Under the pieces are notes generated by a model. That model was given only the letters and a program-made list of their open reading frames with translations, had not been told where the DNA came from and searched no databases. DNA of 64,000 nucleotides from Maratus speciosus (Eukaryota > Arthropoda > Arachnida > Araneae > Salticidae): positions 214,657,748-214,721,747 of the forward strand of contig OZ010794.1 in the NCBI GenBank assembly GCA_963932465.1, read 5' to 3'. A program made the position numbers and the translations under genes. Below, piece after piece: positions 1 through 10,431 of the stretch (positions are counted from its first letter, which is position 1; each line of letters begins with the position of its first letter).

Positions 1-1637
1 TCGAAATTGACATCATAGGCACTTTTATATGATGTATAGGAATAAAAATGCAAACAATTTTGAATAACAGTCGTTATCTTGAATACCTATGAATTTGCAC
101 GATGCCTCAACTTCTTATATGGATTGTAATAACACATTGAGTGTCATGATGACTGGCACTGAAGCACTGAAAAATTTACAATGTTTTAAGTAATTTTTAG
201 GAAAGTATAATCCTGTAATAAATAAAAGGTAGGTAAATTTTAAATAAATTTTCAATAATTACTTGAAACAATATATATTTTTTGTAGTTTTATATCATAT
301 TTCAGACGTCGGTCATCGGTGAATGACACGTTTTAAATGAAAAGTTCAGTGTCAGTCAATGGTGACTGACGTGGCGCTTATCGTGTTAATAGGAAATAGA
401 TACTGACCATTGGAGATATCTTTATCACAAAATGCAGTTTTTTTCATACCTAGCAGCTCCACTAATAACAGTTGATTTAACTGATGATCTTTATAGAATT
501 TATACACGAGTTACAAACGCACATATTCTTTAGTTTTGGTGTGTCACTGTAAATAAACGATAAATACTATGCACACCTTATTGTATAGTAAGTATCTTGT
601 AGTGCACCTCACTCATATATGTCAATTTGAATGCGTTTCAGAAAGCATAACACGATTAAAACACATTACAAACGATTTCCCCCCATAGACAATAACGTAA
701 TGTAATTCTTTTGAGGGCCCTGTAAACGGACTATAAAACCTATACACTTCAATTTTTATTCGGAAACAAGTTATTATAAACTTCAACAACATATATAAAT
801 TACATGACAATCTGAGTGAATTTAAGCGAGTAGCGATATTTAAGCGAGTTAGAGAGTGGAATGGCAAGCAGCAGACAGACAAACTGAATTCACAAACTCA
901 TTCAGCTACGGCGGAAAGTATTTAAAACGAAATTTTTGACGTTAAAAACAACGAAATCGACCTGAAACACACATTTATATGATGGATAGTACGAAAATTC
1001 AAAAAATGACGCCATGTTGAATAACAGCCGCCATCTTGAACCCCTACGACTTTACGCGATGTATCCCCCCTCTTATATGGATTGTATTAATATAAAGTAG
1101 ATACTCACGAATCGGTATATTCTTCTCACGATTTGCAGTTTTCTCAACCGTAGCACCCGAATTAATAGACAATAACATATTGGAATTATTTTGAGGACCC
1201 TGTAAACGGACTATAAAAGCTATACACTTCATTTTTATTTTGAACCTGATATTATAAACTTCAACAATATATATAAATTACATGACAATCTGAGTGAATT
1301 TAGCGAGTAGCGATATTTAAGCGAGTTAGAGCGTGGAATGGCAAGCAGGCAGACAGACAAACGGAATTCATAATCGCATTCAATTAGGGCGGAAAGTATT
1401 AAAAACGAACTTTTTGACGTTAAAAACATCGAAGTCGATCTAAAATACACATTTATATCATGGATAGTCCGAAAATTCAGAAACTCGAGCCATTTTGAAT
1501 AACAGCCGCCATCTTGAATCCCCACGACTTTACGCGATACCTCCTCCTCTGAAATATATTGTATTAATATAAGTTAGATACTCACCAATCGGTATATTCT
1601 TATCACGATTTGCAGTTTTCTCAACCGTAGCACCCGG
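1..1637. repeat. tandem array of ~480 bp units
   Basis: Two well-preserved units lie head to tail (686-1166 and 1167-1637). Both open with AGACAATAAC and share TGTAAACGGACTATAAA, a GACAGACAAAC stretch and GAATAACAGCCGCCATCTTG. A third, diverged unit fills about 421-685, and 1-137 matches the middle of the unit. The spacing of shared motifs is 477-481 bp. Minus-strand frames at 622-882, 1044-1232 and 1235-1525 recur only because the repeat recurs. Diverged relatives occur at 8897-9780. The repeat class is not recognised. Confidence 0.85.
305..372. repeat. 68 bp imperfect palindrome inside the ~480 bp array
   Basis: The left arm begins GACGTCGGTCATCGGTGAAT and the right arm is its imperfect reverse complement ending GGTGACTGACGTG. 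It sits between two diverged parts of the tandem array and is absent from the two well-preserved units, so it looks like a small insertion or foldback. Confidence 0.6.
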
Positions 1638-2157
1638 ACTATAAGGGGATCCGGACACAATAATACAGAACCTGTTTCTAACGAAACACTGTATTAAATG
1701 CTAGCATTTCCTTTTCCCAACAACTTGTACAATAATACCTACTCAGACAAAATCCTAGTTAAAACATTTTTTTTTTCTTTTTTGACTTGCGATTGTGTCT
1801 AAGCAGGTTTGTTTAAGCATCGTATATTCAAAAATATTTTTTGTAATAATTAAAGCATGTAGCATAAAGTTATTTTGATCTTCTAAATTATTTTATTTCT
1901 TTTTACAAAAATTTAATATTAAAAGAAGTGGGTCAAGCCTCCCATATCTGCAAAGCTTTGGCCCATTATTTTCTCATGATTAAAATCAATACTTTTTCAA
2001 ATTTCTTATATATTACACTTATGTGGCAATTTTATTTTCATAACTGATTGTGTAACGAATAAAATGATACATAAATCTTTATTCTACGTTCAATATTTAA
2101 AAAATAAAAAAATCATTTTGTAAAAAGTGGGTCAAACCCCCTAGTCTTCCCTACACC
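1638..2157. other. AT-rich spacer, no gene seen
   Basis: No open frame of note. A short motif, GTGGGTCAA, occurs at about 1929 and 2126 in similar AT-rich surroundings, suggesting an old local duplication of roughly 200 bp. Nothing else is recognised. Confidence 0.5.
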
Positions 2158-2985
2158 CGAAACATTAATATATTGATTAAACGGCAAATAATATTAGTGT
2201 ATAGTTGCCATTTTTTTTTAATTAGCGGCTGAAGGATATTACAAAAAAATTGCAATACATTTTATCAATAATACATGTAGTTTATATAACTACTTCATAA
2301 AACTAAATATATTTCGGCCATATAATACAATGTCATCAATATCGTTCAACATTGGAGAAAGCGAAAAACAACATGAATCGCAAACAAATAAACAAATAAA
2401 CTGAATAACCCTATACGCAATTTAAAAGAGAATTATATAGAATTATCTAAATCAGGTTAAATAAAAATGTATGCAATGCCGTAGTTCATCTACGAAAAAC
2501 TACTGTTTTATATTCCTAGAAGAAATTTATATTCATAGACTTAGTAGAAAATATCTTACTCGGTTTAAACAAAATTCCCTGAACTATATGCAGAAAAGCT
2601 TGTTTTGAATTTCAAGCACATTCAAAAAACAGGCAAAATGAAGGACATGTATCATTACAATTCGAAACGCAATGTGCATGTTTCTTTAGAATTCATTCTT
2701 TTGTGTAGCATATATAGTTTTAAAGTTTCTGCGAAATACCTGTTTTAAATTATATATCAAGGAATACTACATTAAATATCCACAACATAAATCAAACTAT
2801 AAATTTCTTTTAAATTTAAGACAATTTAAACAGTATAAAAATACTTAGAAATGGTCTTAGAAAAATCAATTTTGCCTTATCTCCCCGATAGCTTAATTCT
2901 CAATTATCCTGTTTTTAGTGAGACATCCTTTCGATAGATGCGCATTTCTATAAAAATCTACGAACATGAACTAACAACTACTAAA
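2158..2985 (+). repeat. dispersed repeat, copy A, first part
   Basis: This stretch aligns along most of its length, in the same orientation, with 60134-61510. Shared landmarks include CGAAACATTAATA, GAGGATATTACA-like sequence, ATTCCTAGAAGAAATTTA, GCAGAAAAGCTTGTTTTGAA, CAGGCAAAATGAAGGACATG and CCCCGATAGCTTA. The match resumes at 5876-6245, so the 2.9 kb in between is an insertion relative to the other copy. No protein is encoded. It may be a non-autonomous transposon body or a segmental duplication. Confidence 0.8.
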
Positions 2986-3869
2986 TTGAACCCTTTCCAG
3001 GTTTCGAACGGGTACCGTTATTTTTAAGGCCAAATATCAGTATTTTTTAAAACAAAAATAAATCTAGTTTAAACGGACGAAATTTCGCCTTTTTAAAAGA
3101 GAGATTTTCCATAAGAAAATACTGGTAACGAAGAATTTCTTAGTTTGGAAATTCAAGGACCCGTACTACAGTGTCTAGAAGTATATAGTGTGGAAATCAA
3201 CAAGCGAAACCATATCCAAAAAATTACAATTTCGCCAGAGGGCGCTAAGATCAAGTTCATTGCAACGAATGTATAGAAATCCTATGTGTATTAGATACTT
3301 TTGATGCGGAAAACTTATTTTTTGAAAGATAATTTTTTTGAAAAACAGAGTAAAAAAAAAAAAATTAGCATGTAATACGCGATATATTAAGAATGAACGA
3401 AAATTCAGGCATATATTTTATATGCATTTCACATTTGTACGAATTGAAGAACACTTTATTTTCAGATTGCTCTGTTATAAACCGATTTAATATTTCATGT
3501 GATCGCCGTGCATACTATTTTTTTTCTTTTTTTTAGCCTATAGGTTTATTATAATACAAGTATTTTTTTATATATATGTTGAAATTATAAAAAATAATTT
3601 ATGCTTATGTATATAAATGATATGAAGTAATTTTATCGTTTGCATTTTGAATAAGCTCTTTTTTGTATTAAATATATCTTTGTTTAGATTAGTAAATTTT
3701 TACTTTCTTCTATCTTTACAAGAAGAAAGCATTGGATTCGTGAAAATTTTCGACTTTCGGTTTTCGACGGATTTACACGTTTTAGGGGTCAGAGATTCCA
3801 AAAAACATGTTTTTACAAAATGTCTGTCTGTGAGTCTGTCTGTCTGTATGTGACACAAATTTTGTGGGC

Positions 3870-4810
3870 GCTCTATCTCAAGAACTAATGCACGGAATTT
3901 AATAAAAATTTATATTCAGTTAGTCCCTGATATAAATTGGGGATGATTAGGTTTTGGTGTAAATCGCTCAACAGGTGGCGCTGCTATGCAGCCTTTTTCA
4001 CCATATCCGCAAAAGCTTAGTCTCCAGAACTAATGCACGGATTTTCATCAAACTTAAGATTCGGTTAGTCCTTGACATGAATTGAAGTTTTGTACATTTT
4101 GGTGTAAATCGCTCAGTAGGCGGCGCTGCTATACTGCATTTTTTACGATTTCCGCAATAGCTCTATCTCAACAACTAATACTTAGATTTTCATCAAACTT
4201 CAGATTCAAGTATACTTTGATATGAATTAGTGCTGTTTGTGTTTTGGTGCAAATCACTCAACAGGTGGCGCTGCTATACTGCACTTTTCAGAATTTCCAT
4301 TATAGCTGTATCTCAAAAACTAATGCAATAATTTTCACCAAACTTCAGAAGCAGTTAATCCTTGACATGAATTGACATTTTGGTGTAAATCGCTCAACAG
4401 GTGGCACTGCCATGCTGTATTTTTCAGAATTTCCACTATAAATGTATCTCAAGAACTAATGCACGAATTTTCATCGAACTTTAGAATCAGTTAGTTCTTG
4501 ACAAGAATTGACATTTTATACAGTTTGGTGTAAATCGTTCAATAGGTGGCACTGCTATGCTGTTTTTGTGATTTCTGCAATAGCTCTATCTTAAGAACTA
4601 ATGCTTGGATTTTCAACGAACTTCAGATCCTGGATATCAATTATTGTTGTTTATGTATTGGTGTAAATCACTCAACAGGTGGCGCTGCTATGCTACATTT
4701 TTCAGACTTTCCGCTATAGCTCTATCTCAAGAACTAAGGCACGAATTTTCATCAAACTTCAAATTCAGATATACTTTGATATGAATGGGTGCTAAATTGA
4801 TGTAATTTCT
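3870..4810 (+). repeat. seven tandem units of ~136-145 bp
   Basis: Units start near 3870, 4015, 4160, 4305, 4441, 4583 and 4719. Each contains a variant of CTCTATCTCAAGAACTAATG, then TTTTCATCAAACTT, then CGCTCAACAGGTGGCGCTGC. Unit boundaries are regular and divergence is moderate. The array forms most of the interior of the TA-flanked element and is preceded by a TGTCTGTCTG microsatellite at 3823-3850. Confidence 0.85.
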
Positions 4811-4933
4811 TGTACTATTTAAATGATTTAATTGACGTGATTTATATAGAAGAAAGTTTTGTGATGGCCACAACATACTAGTTATTAGTTAATTATATTA
4901 GTTAATTTTTTTTCCATTTTTCAAAAAGATTTT

Positions 4934-5365
4934 GATTTTTAGGTACACCGAAAATAGACAGCTTGCTGTTCTTGTATTGCGTAACACAGCCCGGAACAAA
5001 ACAATGATAATCTCGTTTTTTTATCATTTTTGATAAATTTTACATATTTTTACATGAATTTGCAATATTTGTAGACGCTATACATAACGCTAAAAGTGTT
5101 TATAACAAAAAGAGAACCAAAACAAAACCTACTGATTTTTAGGTACACCGAAAATAAACAAGTTTGCTGTTCTTGTATTATGTAACACAACCGGGAACAA
5201 AATTATGAGAATCTCGTTTTTATATCATTTTCGATACAATGTTATAAAAATATGTGAATACAAAATTTACGTGTTTTCATATACATTTCTAATTATTGTA
5301 GACGTTGTATATAGCGCTAAAAATGTTTACAACAAAAAGAAAGCCAAAACAAAACCTACGCATTC
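4934..5365 (+). repeat. 200 bp unit duplicated in tandem
   Basis: GATTTTTAGGTACACCGAAA occurs at 4934 and again at 5134, followed in both by TTGCTGTTCTTGTATT and AATCTCGTTTTT. The second copy runs into the right TIR of the surrounding TA-flanked element. Confidence 0.8.
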
Positions 5366-5499
5366 ACGCAATAAATTTGACGGCAGCGCCACCTAAGAAA
5401 ATGTAATTTTTTGGATGCGTTCAAAAGCTATACCGGCATTAGCGATCTCCACACTATATACTTCTAGACGCTGTACCCGTACGAACCCAGGTTTCATGG

Positions 5500-5670
5500 G
5501 CAAAGTACTTATATGCGTAAAATGCTGAAATCGTTGAAAGACACAGGGATTTAAAAACAGATTTATTTCGCGCTTTTGATAAAAGGAAATTTCCATTCTG
5601 GTGCCAATGTGGAATTTAAGAATTAAAATTAGGTGGTCCAAAAATGCACCATCGCCCTTCAAGGGGTTAA
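5500..5670 (+). mobile_element. right part of a TTAA-type MITE (GGGCGG subfamily)
   Basis: The segment contains TTCTGGTGCCAATGTGGAAT, AATTAAAATTAGGTGG and the terminal GCCCTTCAAGGGG followed by TTAA. This matches the right ends of 45753-45969 and 15181-15404. The left terminus is not found and was probably lost. Its TTAA (5667-5670) is shared with the next element. Confidence 0.55.
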
Positions 5671-5875
5671 CCCTTTGGGGACGAGCGACCGCTATACGTG
5701 CCGCGTAAGATGCTTAGTATCTGTGATTATACGCACCAGAAAATTTTTTATTGTATGTTTTGCCTTGTCTAATCCGAGCATTTTCCCGATTCAATTAGGC
5801 AAAAATTTTTGTTTTGAAAAACCGGTGATAAAAGATTAAAAATTCTGTAAAAGACGCTCATCCCGAAGGGGTTAA
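5667..5875. mobile_element. TTAA-flanked palindromic MITE (GGGACGAGC ends)
   Basis: TTAA lies on both sides. The ends are CCCTTTGGGGACGAGCG on the left and CGCTCATCCCGAAGGGG on the right. The interior has inverted arms with CACCAGAAAATTTTTT, TGCCTTGTCTAAT, then ATTAGGCAAAAATTTTT and ACCGGTG. TTAA target duplication with C-rich/G-rich ends is typical of the piggyBac superfamily. Its closest relative here is 54824-55031. It is non-coding. Confidence 0.8.
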
Positions 5876-6245
5876 CTAAAAAAATTAGATAAATTTCAAA
5901 TGGTTACCATATATAAGCATGACACGTTTAATTAAATGATTTTTTCTTGTTTAAAATGTGTTTGTTTGATTTTTTTAAAGAAAGTTCGGCGAATATTCGA
6001 CTGTAAAAAAATCGTTTTTCTACGAAATTTTGATTGCTTTAACCCTTTGATAGGCTGTGGAATTTTATACAGCACTTAATTATACGTCACATTTTTAATT
6101 TTCTATTTGCCACAATTGCACCAGTATTTTAAACAAAATTTTGTTTTTTATTATGTATCGAAAGAAAAGCTTTTACATATTTTTCAAATAAATTTGTTCA
6201 TAAATCGGGTTGTCATTGAATCATTTCAAAATTTTAGGTGCTGAT
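5876..6245 (+). repeat. dispersed repeat, copy A, second part
   Basis: Aligns with 61535-61795 plus 62573-62700. Shared landmarks are ATAAATTTCAAATGG-like sequence, ACGTTTAATTAA, CACATTTTTAATTTTCT, TGCCACAAT and GTCATTGAATCATTTCAA. From about 6039 it is also the left part of a TTAA-type MITE (TTAA at 6039-6042) whose right end was disrupted by the next element. The uninterrupted GCCACAAT here is the empty site for the insertion seen in copy B. Confidence 0.75.
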
Positions 6246-6254
6246 ATACTCTGA

Positions 6255-6432
6255 CAGGGGTCGTACTTGTCCTGAAATTTTACGACCAGGAAATTCTTCG
6301 GTACCAGTATTTTCTTATTGAAAAATCTCATCTTAAGTAAGGCGAAAATTCGCGAGTTGAACCCAGATGTATTTTTCTATAAACAAATACTGATATTTGT
6401 CCTGAAAAAATCCCTAAAGCGTACGACACCTG
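6255..6432. mobile_element. hAT-like palindromic MITE
   Basis: The ends are CAGGGGTCGTACTTGTCCTG and its inverted partner ending GTACGACACCTG. The 7 bp ACTCTGA directly precedes the left end and directly follows the right end, consistent with an imperfect hAT-type duplication. The arms contain ACCAGTATTTTCTTAT and GTAAGGCGAAAATTC, the shared core. It interrupts a TTAA-type MITE that began at 6039. Confidence 0.75.
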
Positions 6433-6450
6433 ACTCTGAACTTAAAAAGG

Positions 6451-7039
6451 TTAACCCCTTCACGGTCGCTTAATATTTGGAAAAAACATCAAAAAAGTAC
6501 CTATTTCTTTTATGACAGAAATTGAATAATTATAAGATTTCTAAAAAAGTACGCAATTAGTTTTTTTTTTTTTTTTTTTTTTTTTTAAGGCGAAAAAAAA
6601 GATGTTATAGAACAAATTCACATTTGTAGAAAAGTCATCATGCCAGAATTCTGTGTCTTAGTGTTTGTTTTACATCATACAAATTAATGCGAATAAGACC
6701 TTTATTTTTACACATCTTAGATCTTTATCATCATCACATAATTTTTCACAAATAATATTTGAAATAAAATATATACATTAAATTTTGATTATTAATAATT
6801 TTTTGAGTGTCACATATTTCGAAACATGCAATACGAATCCCAACTACACAATCAGCGACAAAAGCCAAACCCAAACGGTATTATTCAAAGACTTCAGACG
6901 GTAATGCCAGTTAAATTTTTCTGGTTTCAGAAGTATTTTACAGCAATTAAATCCCCAGCCCGGAAATATGACGGGCACGAAAAATAACGAACGACACCTC
7001 AGTCCGTGTTATTGACAGGAGCGATAATTAAGGGGTTAA
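6451..7039. mobile_element. TTAA-flanked element (AATTAAGGGG end)
   Basis: TTAA then CCCCTTCACGGTCGC on the left, and GAGCGATAATTAAGGGG then TTAA on the right. The ends match 63412-63628 and, more weakly, 58438-58662. At 589 bp it is longer than the usual ~210 bp of its relatives. It contains a 26 T run (6561-6586). No coding frame is seen. Confidence 0.7.
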
Positions 7040-7180
7040 TGTACCTATATTTATCGCTTCTCTGGTTAATTTTTCTTTGAAGATTTTTTTAAGATTTCGT
7101 GCAAAATCACAAACTTACATTTCTTCCAAAAAATGTTTCTTTCAATTTGATTTCTTTTTCGAAAATAACAATCAGATATC

Positions 7181-7182
<2 letters not shown>

Positions 7183-7243
<61 letters not shown>
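7183..7243. repeat. (TA)n microsatellite
   Basis: About 30 uninterrupted TA units. It borders a TA-targeting miniature element, and a further short (TA)n tract continues on the other side (7435-7454), so the element appears to have inserted into the microsatellite. Confidence 0.95.
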
Positions 7244-7245
<2 letters not shown>

Positions 7246-7434
7246 AGGTTCGCACACTCCTTGGAATTTCCAAGGAGTCTGGCACCACTATTAGTGATAA
7301 GAAAATTTAAATTTAATTTTTTAAACATAGAATTCGCAACCACATCCTTTATTCACAGATTTTGCAATATTTTTCTGCTGTGAAATACTTTGAAAATACT
7401 GTAAAAATTTAGAGGTAAAATTGTGCGAACCCTG
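7244..7434. mobile_element. mariner-like MITE inside a TA microsatellite
   Basis: The ends are CAAGGTTCGCACA and TTGTGCGAACCCTG, each flanked by TA. The interior is AT-rich and non-coding, with a CTCCTTGG / CCAAGGAG hairpin near the left end. The terminal form (CAGGGT-like, TA flank) suits Tc1/mariner miniature elements. It is 191 bp. Confidence 0.7.
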
Positions 7435-7555
7435 TATATATATATATATATATATTCGATAACAAATTAAATTTCTTTAATAAACAAATATGTTGTTCAT
7501 TAAAATTCATATAAAGCACAAATAAAATGTATTAAACTTGATTGTAGGTGCAGAT

Positions 7556-7803
7556 ATATCGTCGGTACAATGTCAAACTATACAATATGAAAACATTATA
7601 GCCAGTGGCTACTTTTTAAAAATTCAAATTTCTTGATTGGCACCACTTTTGTGAAAGGGTAAAATTCCCCTTGTTTATGACTTAATTAATATGTCATTAA
7701 ATAAGGCGAGTTTTACAATTTCAAAAAAGTGGTGCCAGTCAAGATAAAAAGTAGTCCACTGGCAACACTGTTTACATATAGTTTGACGTGTTACCGACGA
7801 TAT
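7556..7803. mobile_element. palindromic insertion, CAGTGTTGCCAG-type core
   Basis: The outer arms are TATCGTCGGTACAATGTCAA and TTGACGTGTTACCGACGATA, bordered by TA. Inside lies a second inverted pair (about 7605-7770), AGCCAGTGGCTACTTTTT and its partner ending CCACTGGCAACACTG. Its centre carries GGCACCACTTTT and ATTAAATAAGGCGAGTTTTA. The inner hairpin matches 36192-36388 and 17565-17912. Confidence 0.75.
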
Positions 7804-7936
7804 AATATAAAATTATTTACAATACATTAAAATACCTTAAAATTCCATTAAAATCACAATTTTTTTTCAGCCAAGTTTACATGGCTATCTTCAGAACCAC
7901 TAAATATGGCAGTGTAAATTTGTCTGAAAACAATTT

Positions 7937-8150
7937 TTAACCCCTTGAGGGGCAAGCAATTACGTTTGTGAAATGCTGAATTCCCACCGGAATCTTTGAA
8001 AAATGCTATTTCAAAACAAGCAAAAGCCGTTAAAACGGCTTTTTTCCACCAAAGTTAGAAAAGTAAAATTTAATAAAATTTTTCTGGTGTAAAACTTCAT
8101 TAATCTTAGGCGGTATATAATATATACCGGTGCCCCTCAAGGGGTTTTAA
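7937..8150 (+). mobile_element. TTAA-flanked MITE, CCCCTTGAGGGGC subfamily
   Basis: The left end is CCCCTTGAGGGGCAAGCAAT and the right end GTGCCCCTCAAGGGG, bordered by TTAA (the right flank reads TTTTAA). Each terminus is itself a small palindrome. The internal arms are CCCACCGGAATCTTTGAAAA and ATTTTTCTGGTG, with a central GCCGTTAAAACGGC hairpin. Beside the right end only is GGTATATAATATATACC (8112-8128), a 7 bp stem. Near-identical copy at 22678-22887. Confidence 0.85.
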
Positions 8151-8896
8151 TGTATTTTAAATAATTTTATATTATATGTATGCACCTAAAAGCAAATTTA
8201 GTACATTTTATTTGTGCTTTATATGAATTCTAATTATTTAGTCAAGGTAAAATTAGCACTAGTGGGTGCACTCAAGGTGAATTTTAATATCCCTTTATTG
8301 GAATAAAGGAATTACCGGAATACCATGGAATGCTATTTTTATATTCTATTCGCACCAGTATTTTAATAACCAGAGAGTAGTCGGAGCCAGAGGGTAGGTG
8401 GTTCTTCAGAACGCTATTAGTCGCAGTCAGACTTTTTGCCGCCGGCTCCCCCGCAAACATAAAATAAGAAACTTTTTCACTTAATATTCGAATATTACAT
8501 TTCAATGAAGTAACAAATTTGCAGTTTACTTAAATTATACATTTTATTCGTGAGATTTGGAGTAATGGGATAAGTAACAAGAAAGTAACATCATGCGCCC
8601 AGCATGGATTATTTAACACTTTCCATCACATTCAGAATAATGTAATAATAATACACCGTTTAATAAGTTAAAATATTATGCCTAATTCAACCATATGGAA
8701 ACGCATAACATATTTGAAAACCCAATTTCAACTGTTCCCATATGCAATCGGAAAATTATCCGAATTCTTTGAGCAGCGCTGTATATGTTATATAGATTTG
8801 TATCTATTAACTACAGGCATGCCAAAATTTTGTTCACTTAAGAAATACATATACTTCAGTTGAGAATTCCCTTCAGTAATTTCCTGTTATAAGGAG
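8151..8896. other. no gene recognised
   Basis: After the outer palindrome arm (to 8245) the sequence is AT-rich with short chance frames on both strands (8284-8505 minus, 8678-8863 plus). Neither shows a recognisable motif or compositional shift. A short inverted stretch near 8285-8345 (TTCACC... and ACCAGTATTTTAATAACCAG) hints at a decayed MITE. Confidence 0.4.
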
Positions 8897-9780
8897 AATG
8901 GTGAGTGAATTCTTTTGTGCAACCTTGTATATGACGTATAGAATTTATATTTAACGAGTAACATGCAAAAAATTAGTTAAATTTAAAAGCTCATATCGAA
9001 TTTTAAAACGTACACTCCAGCAGTTATTACTCAAAGACAGTATTGTAGTCGATTTCTTTTGTGTGTCCTTGTAAATGAATAAATAAGGGCGTCCTGGTAC
9101 GTGAATACCTTTCTGCAGCCCTGTATATGAGATATAGAATTTATATATAACGAGTAACATGCAAAAAAGTAATTAAATTTAAAAGCGTATTTCGAGTTTT
9201 AAACCGTACACTCCAACAATTATTATTCAAAGGCAGTACTGTAAAAGCATAGCTGCCAACTCTTCCGCTTTTTTGTACCACAAAAATTTAACAGAAAATT
9301 TCGCCTTATTTAATCGGCCGATTTCGGCGATTTGAAAAGATAAAACTTTCTATAAAATTTTTGTGGAACAAAAAAGCGTAAGATGTTGGCAGATAAGGTA
9401 AAGGAATTCTTTTGTGTGTAACTGTAAATGAATAAAACATGCTGTGAATTCCCTGTTCTAAAGTAATCGTAGTGAAATTTAGTGACTTTCATCAGTTTCG
9501 ACACATTTGAAATAGCGTAATGTCATTAAAATTCTCCGAAAAAGATTTTTCCCTATATACCGTAATGTAATGGGTTACTTTTGAGTGCCCCTGTAAATGA
9601 ACGATTAATCCTACATACTTCATATGCAATACCAACCATGCTTTGGTGATCCTAAATAACCTTTATTAATTACATTAAAATCCGAGTATATTTACGGGAG
9701 TTAGAGCGTGGACAGACGGACAGACAAACCGAATGCATAAACACTTTTTAACTTTGTTGGAAAGTGTTAAAAATAAACTG
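8897..9780. repeat. diverged relatives of the ~480 bp array
   Basis: Recurring motifs are CCTTGTATATGACGTATAGA, TTTATATATAACGAGTAACA, TGTAAATGAATAAA and CCCTGTAAATGAACGATTAA. They parallel CCCTGTAAACGGACTATAAA of the 1-1637 array, as does GAGTTAGAGCGTGGACAGAC. Two ~200 bp subunits lie at about 8940 and 9130. A hairpin MITE (9248-9393) is inserted. Confidence 0.6.
9248..9393. mobile_element. hairpin MITE with TGCCAACTCTTCCG ends
   Basis: The left end is TAGCTGCCAACTCTTCCGC and the right end GCGTAAGATGTTGGCAGATA. The arms contain ACCACAAAAATTTAACAG, AAATTTCGCCTTATTTAATC and the inverted partner ending AAAATTTTTGTGG. The same element is at 17617-17764. The ends resemble short hAT elements. Confidence 0.8.
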
Positions 9781-10262
9781 GCCTGAGTGATCGTTGCGCA
9801 AACTTTTCCACCAATTTCAGCTGTGCTTCTAAAATATACCTGAAGGAAAAACAAATATGTCTTTTTACTTCACTATCGTGGTGGAGAAACATTTAAAGTC
9901 AGCTGCATGGTAGTTTTCCATTGTATTTGTAGAGGGATATGAGTTAAAAGAAGATAACGCAGGCCTGCAAAATTGAAGTTTTTGAAAAATACAAGAGAAG
10001 TTTTCACTGATTTTTATGTTATTTGGTGGACTGATTTCGAAAATGACCTCCATTTTCTCCCATCACATCAGAATTTTCTGTAACATCGATATCGATATTT
10101 TTGCTGAAATGAAAAGGACAGTTTTGGACAATTTTGCATGTGCTATCTGGCAACAGTGGTTTTATCCATGTAAATTTACGTATAAAATATCAATTCCCGG
10201 TGAGGCAAATTGATTTTTCAGTAATCGATTATTTTGTTATAGGTTTAAACTGTTTAAAACAA

Positions 10263-10431
10263 CTGGGTCTATCGGAATGTTGTGTCGTGTTGGGAAAATC
10301 AATTCGTATCGGAAAATTCTATCATTTAATTATTAGACATTGATTCCGATATCCAATGTATTATAATTACCTGGCAGAATTTACCGGTACGAATTGATTT
10401 TACCAACAAGACAAACTTCCAAACGACCCAA
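10263..10431. mobile_element. palindromic MITE, GGGTC(G/T)ATCGG ends
   Basis: The left arm begins TGGGTCTATCGGAATGTTGT and holds TCAATTCGTATCGGAAAATT. The right arm is the inverted partner (CCGGTACGAATTGATTT ... AACGACCCA). A better-preserved copy lies at 48376-48549, so two independent copies support the boundaries. It has no coding capacity, and the superfamily is not assigned. Confidence 0.75.

Larger units (their letters stand above)
3169..5473. mobile_element. TA-flanked terminal-inverted-repeat element (Tc1/mariner-like)
   Basis: The left end begins CAGTGTCTAGAAGTATATAG and the right end is its near-exact reverse complement, ending CTTCTAGACGCTG. Each end is bordered by TA, as expected of Tc1/mariner-type target duplication. 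Similarity between the ends continues inward for about 80 bp, through CCAAAAAATTACA and a GGCGCT motif. There is no transposase frame; the interior is tandem repeats. It is a non-autonomous element inserted in an older MITE. Confidence 0.7.
2990..5492. mobile_element. palindromic MITE split by a larger element
   Basis: The left half (2990-3168) begins CCAGGTTTCGAACGGGTACC and carries the internal arms ending GAAAATACTGGTAACGAAGAA. The missing terminus, ACCCGTACGAACCCAGG, reappears at 5476-5492 after the 2.3 kb TA-flanked element. The arms match 51409-51585, 33741-33914 and 6255-6432. The interruption gives the order of insertion: this MITE first, the larger element second. Confidence 0.65.
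7490..8245. repeat. large imperfect palindrome with two elements nested inside
   Basis: The outer arms are 7490-7560 (AATTCATATAAAGCACAAAT-like) and 8180-8245 (its reverse complement). The inner arms are 7801-7833 and 8145-8178, about 33 bp and near-perfect inverted copies (ATATAATATAAAATTATTTA). A hAT-like hairpin (7556-7803) sits in the left arm and a TTAA MITE (7937-8150) sits at the centre. With both removed the remainder folds into one continuous palindrome. Confidence 0.75.

Noticed and set aside
622..1525. Three minus-strand frames with a shared CNLYxLLKFII motif, as if a small gene family
   Set aside because: They coincide with successive ~480 bp tandem units and share non-coding sequence to the same degree; no conserved start or codon bias.
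3870..4810. CRISPR-like regular array
   Set aside because: Units are ~140 bp, whole units repeat with no unique spacers, and the context is eukaryotic.
7077..7383. Two overlapping frames with long Tyr-Ile runs
   Set aside because: Translation of the (TA)n microsatellite into a mariner-like MITE; not a protein.
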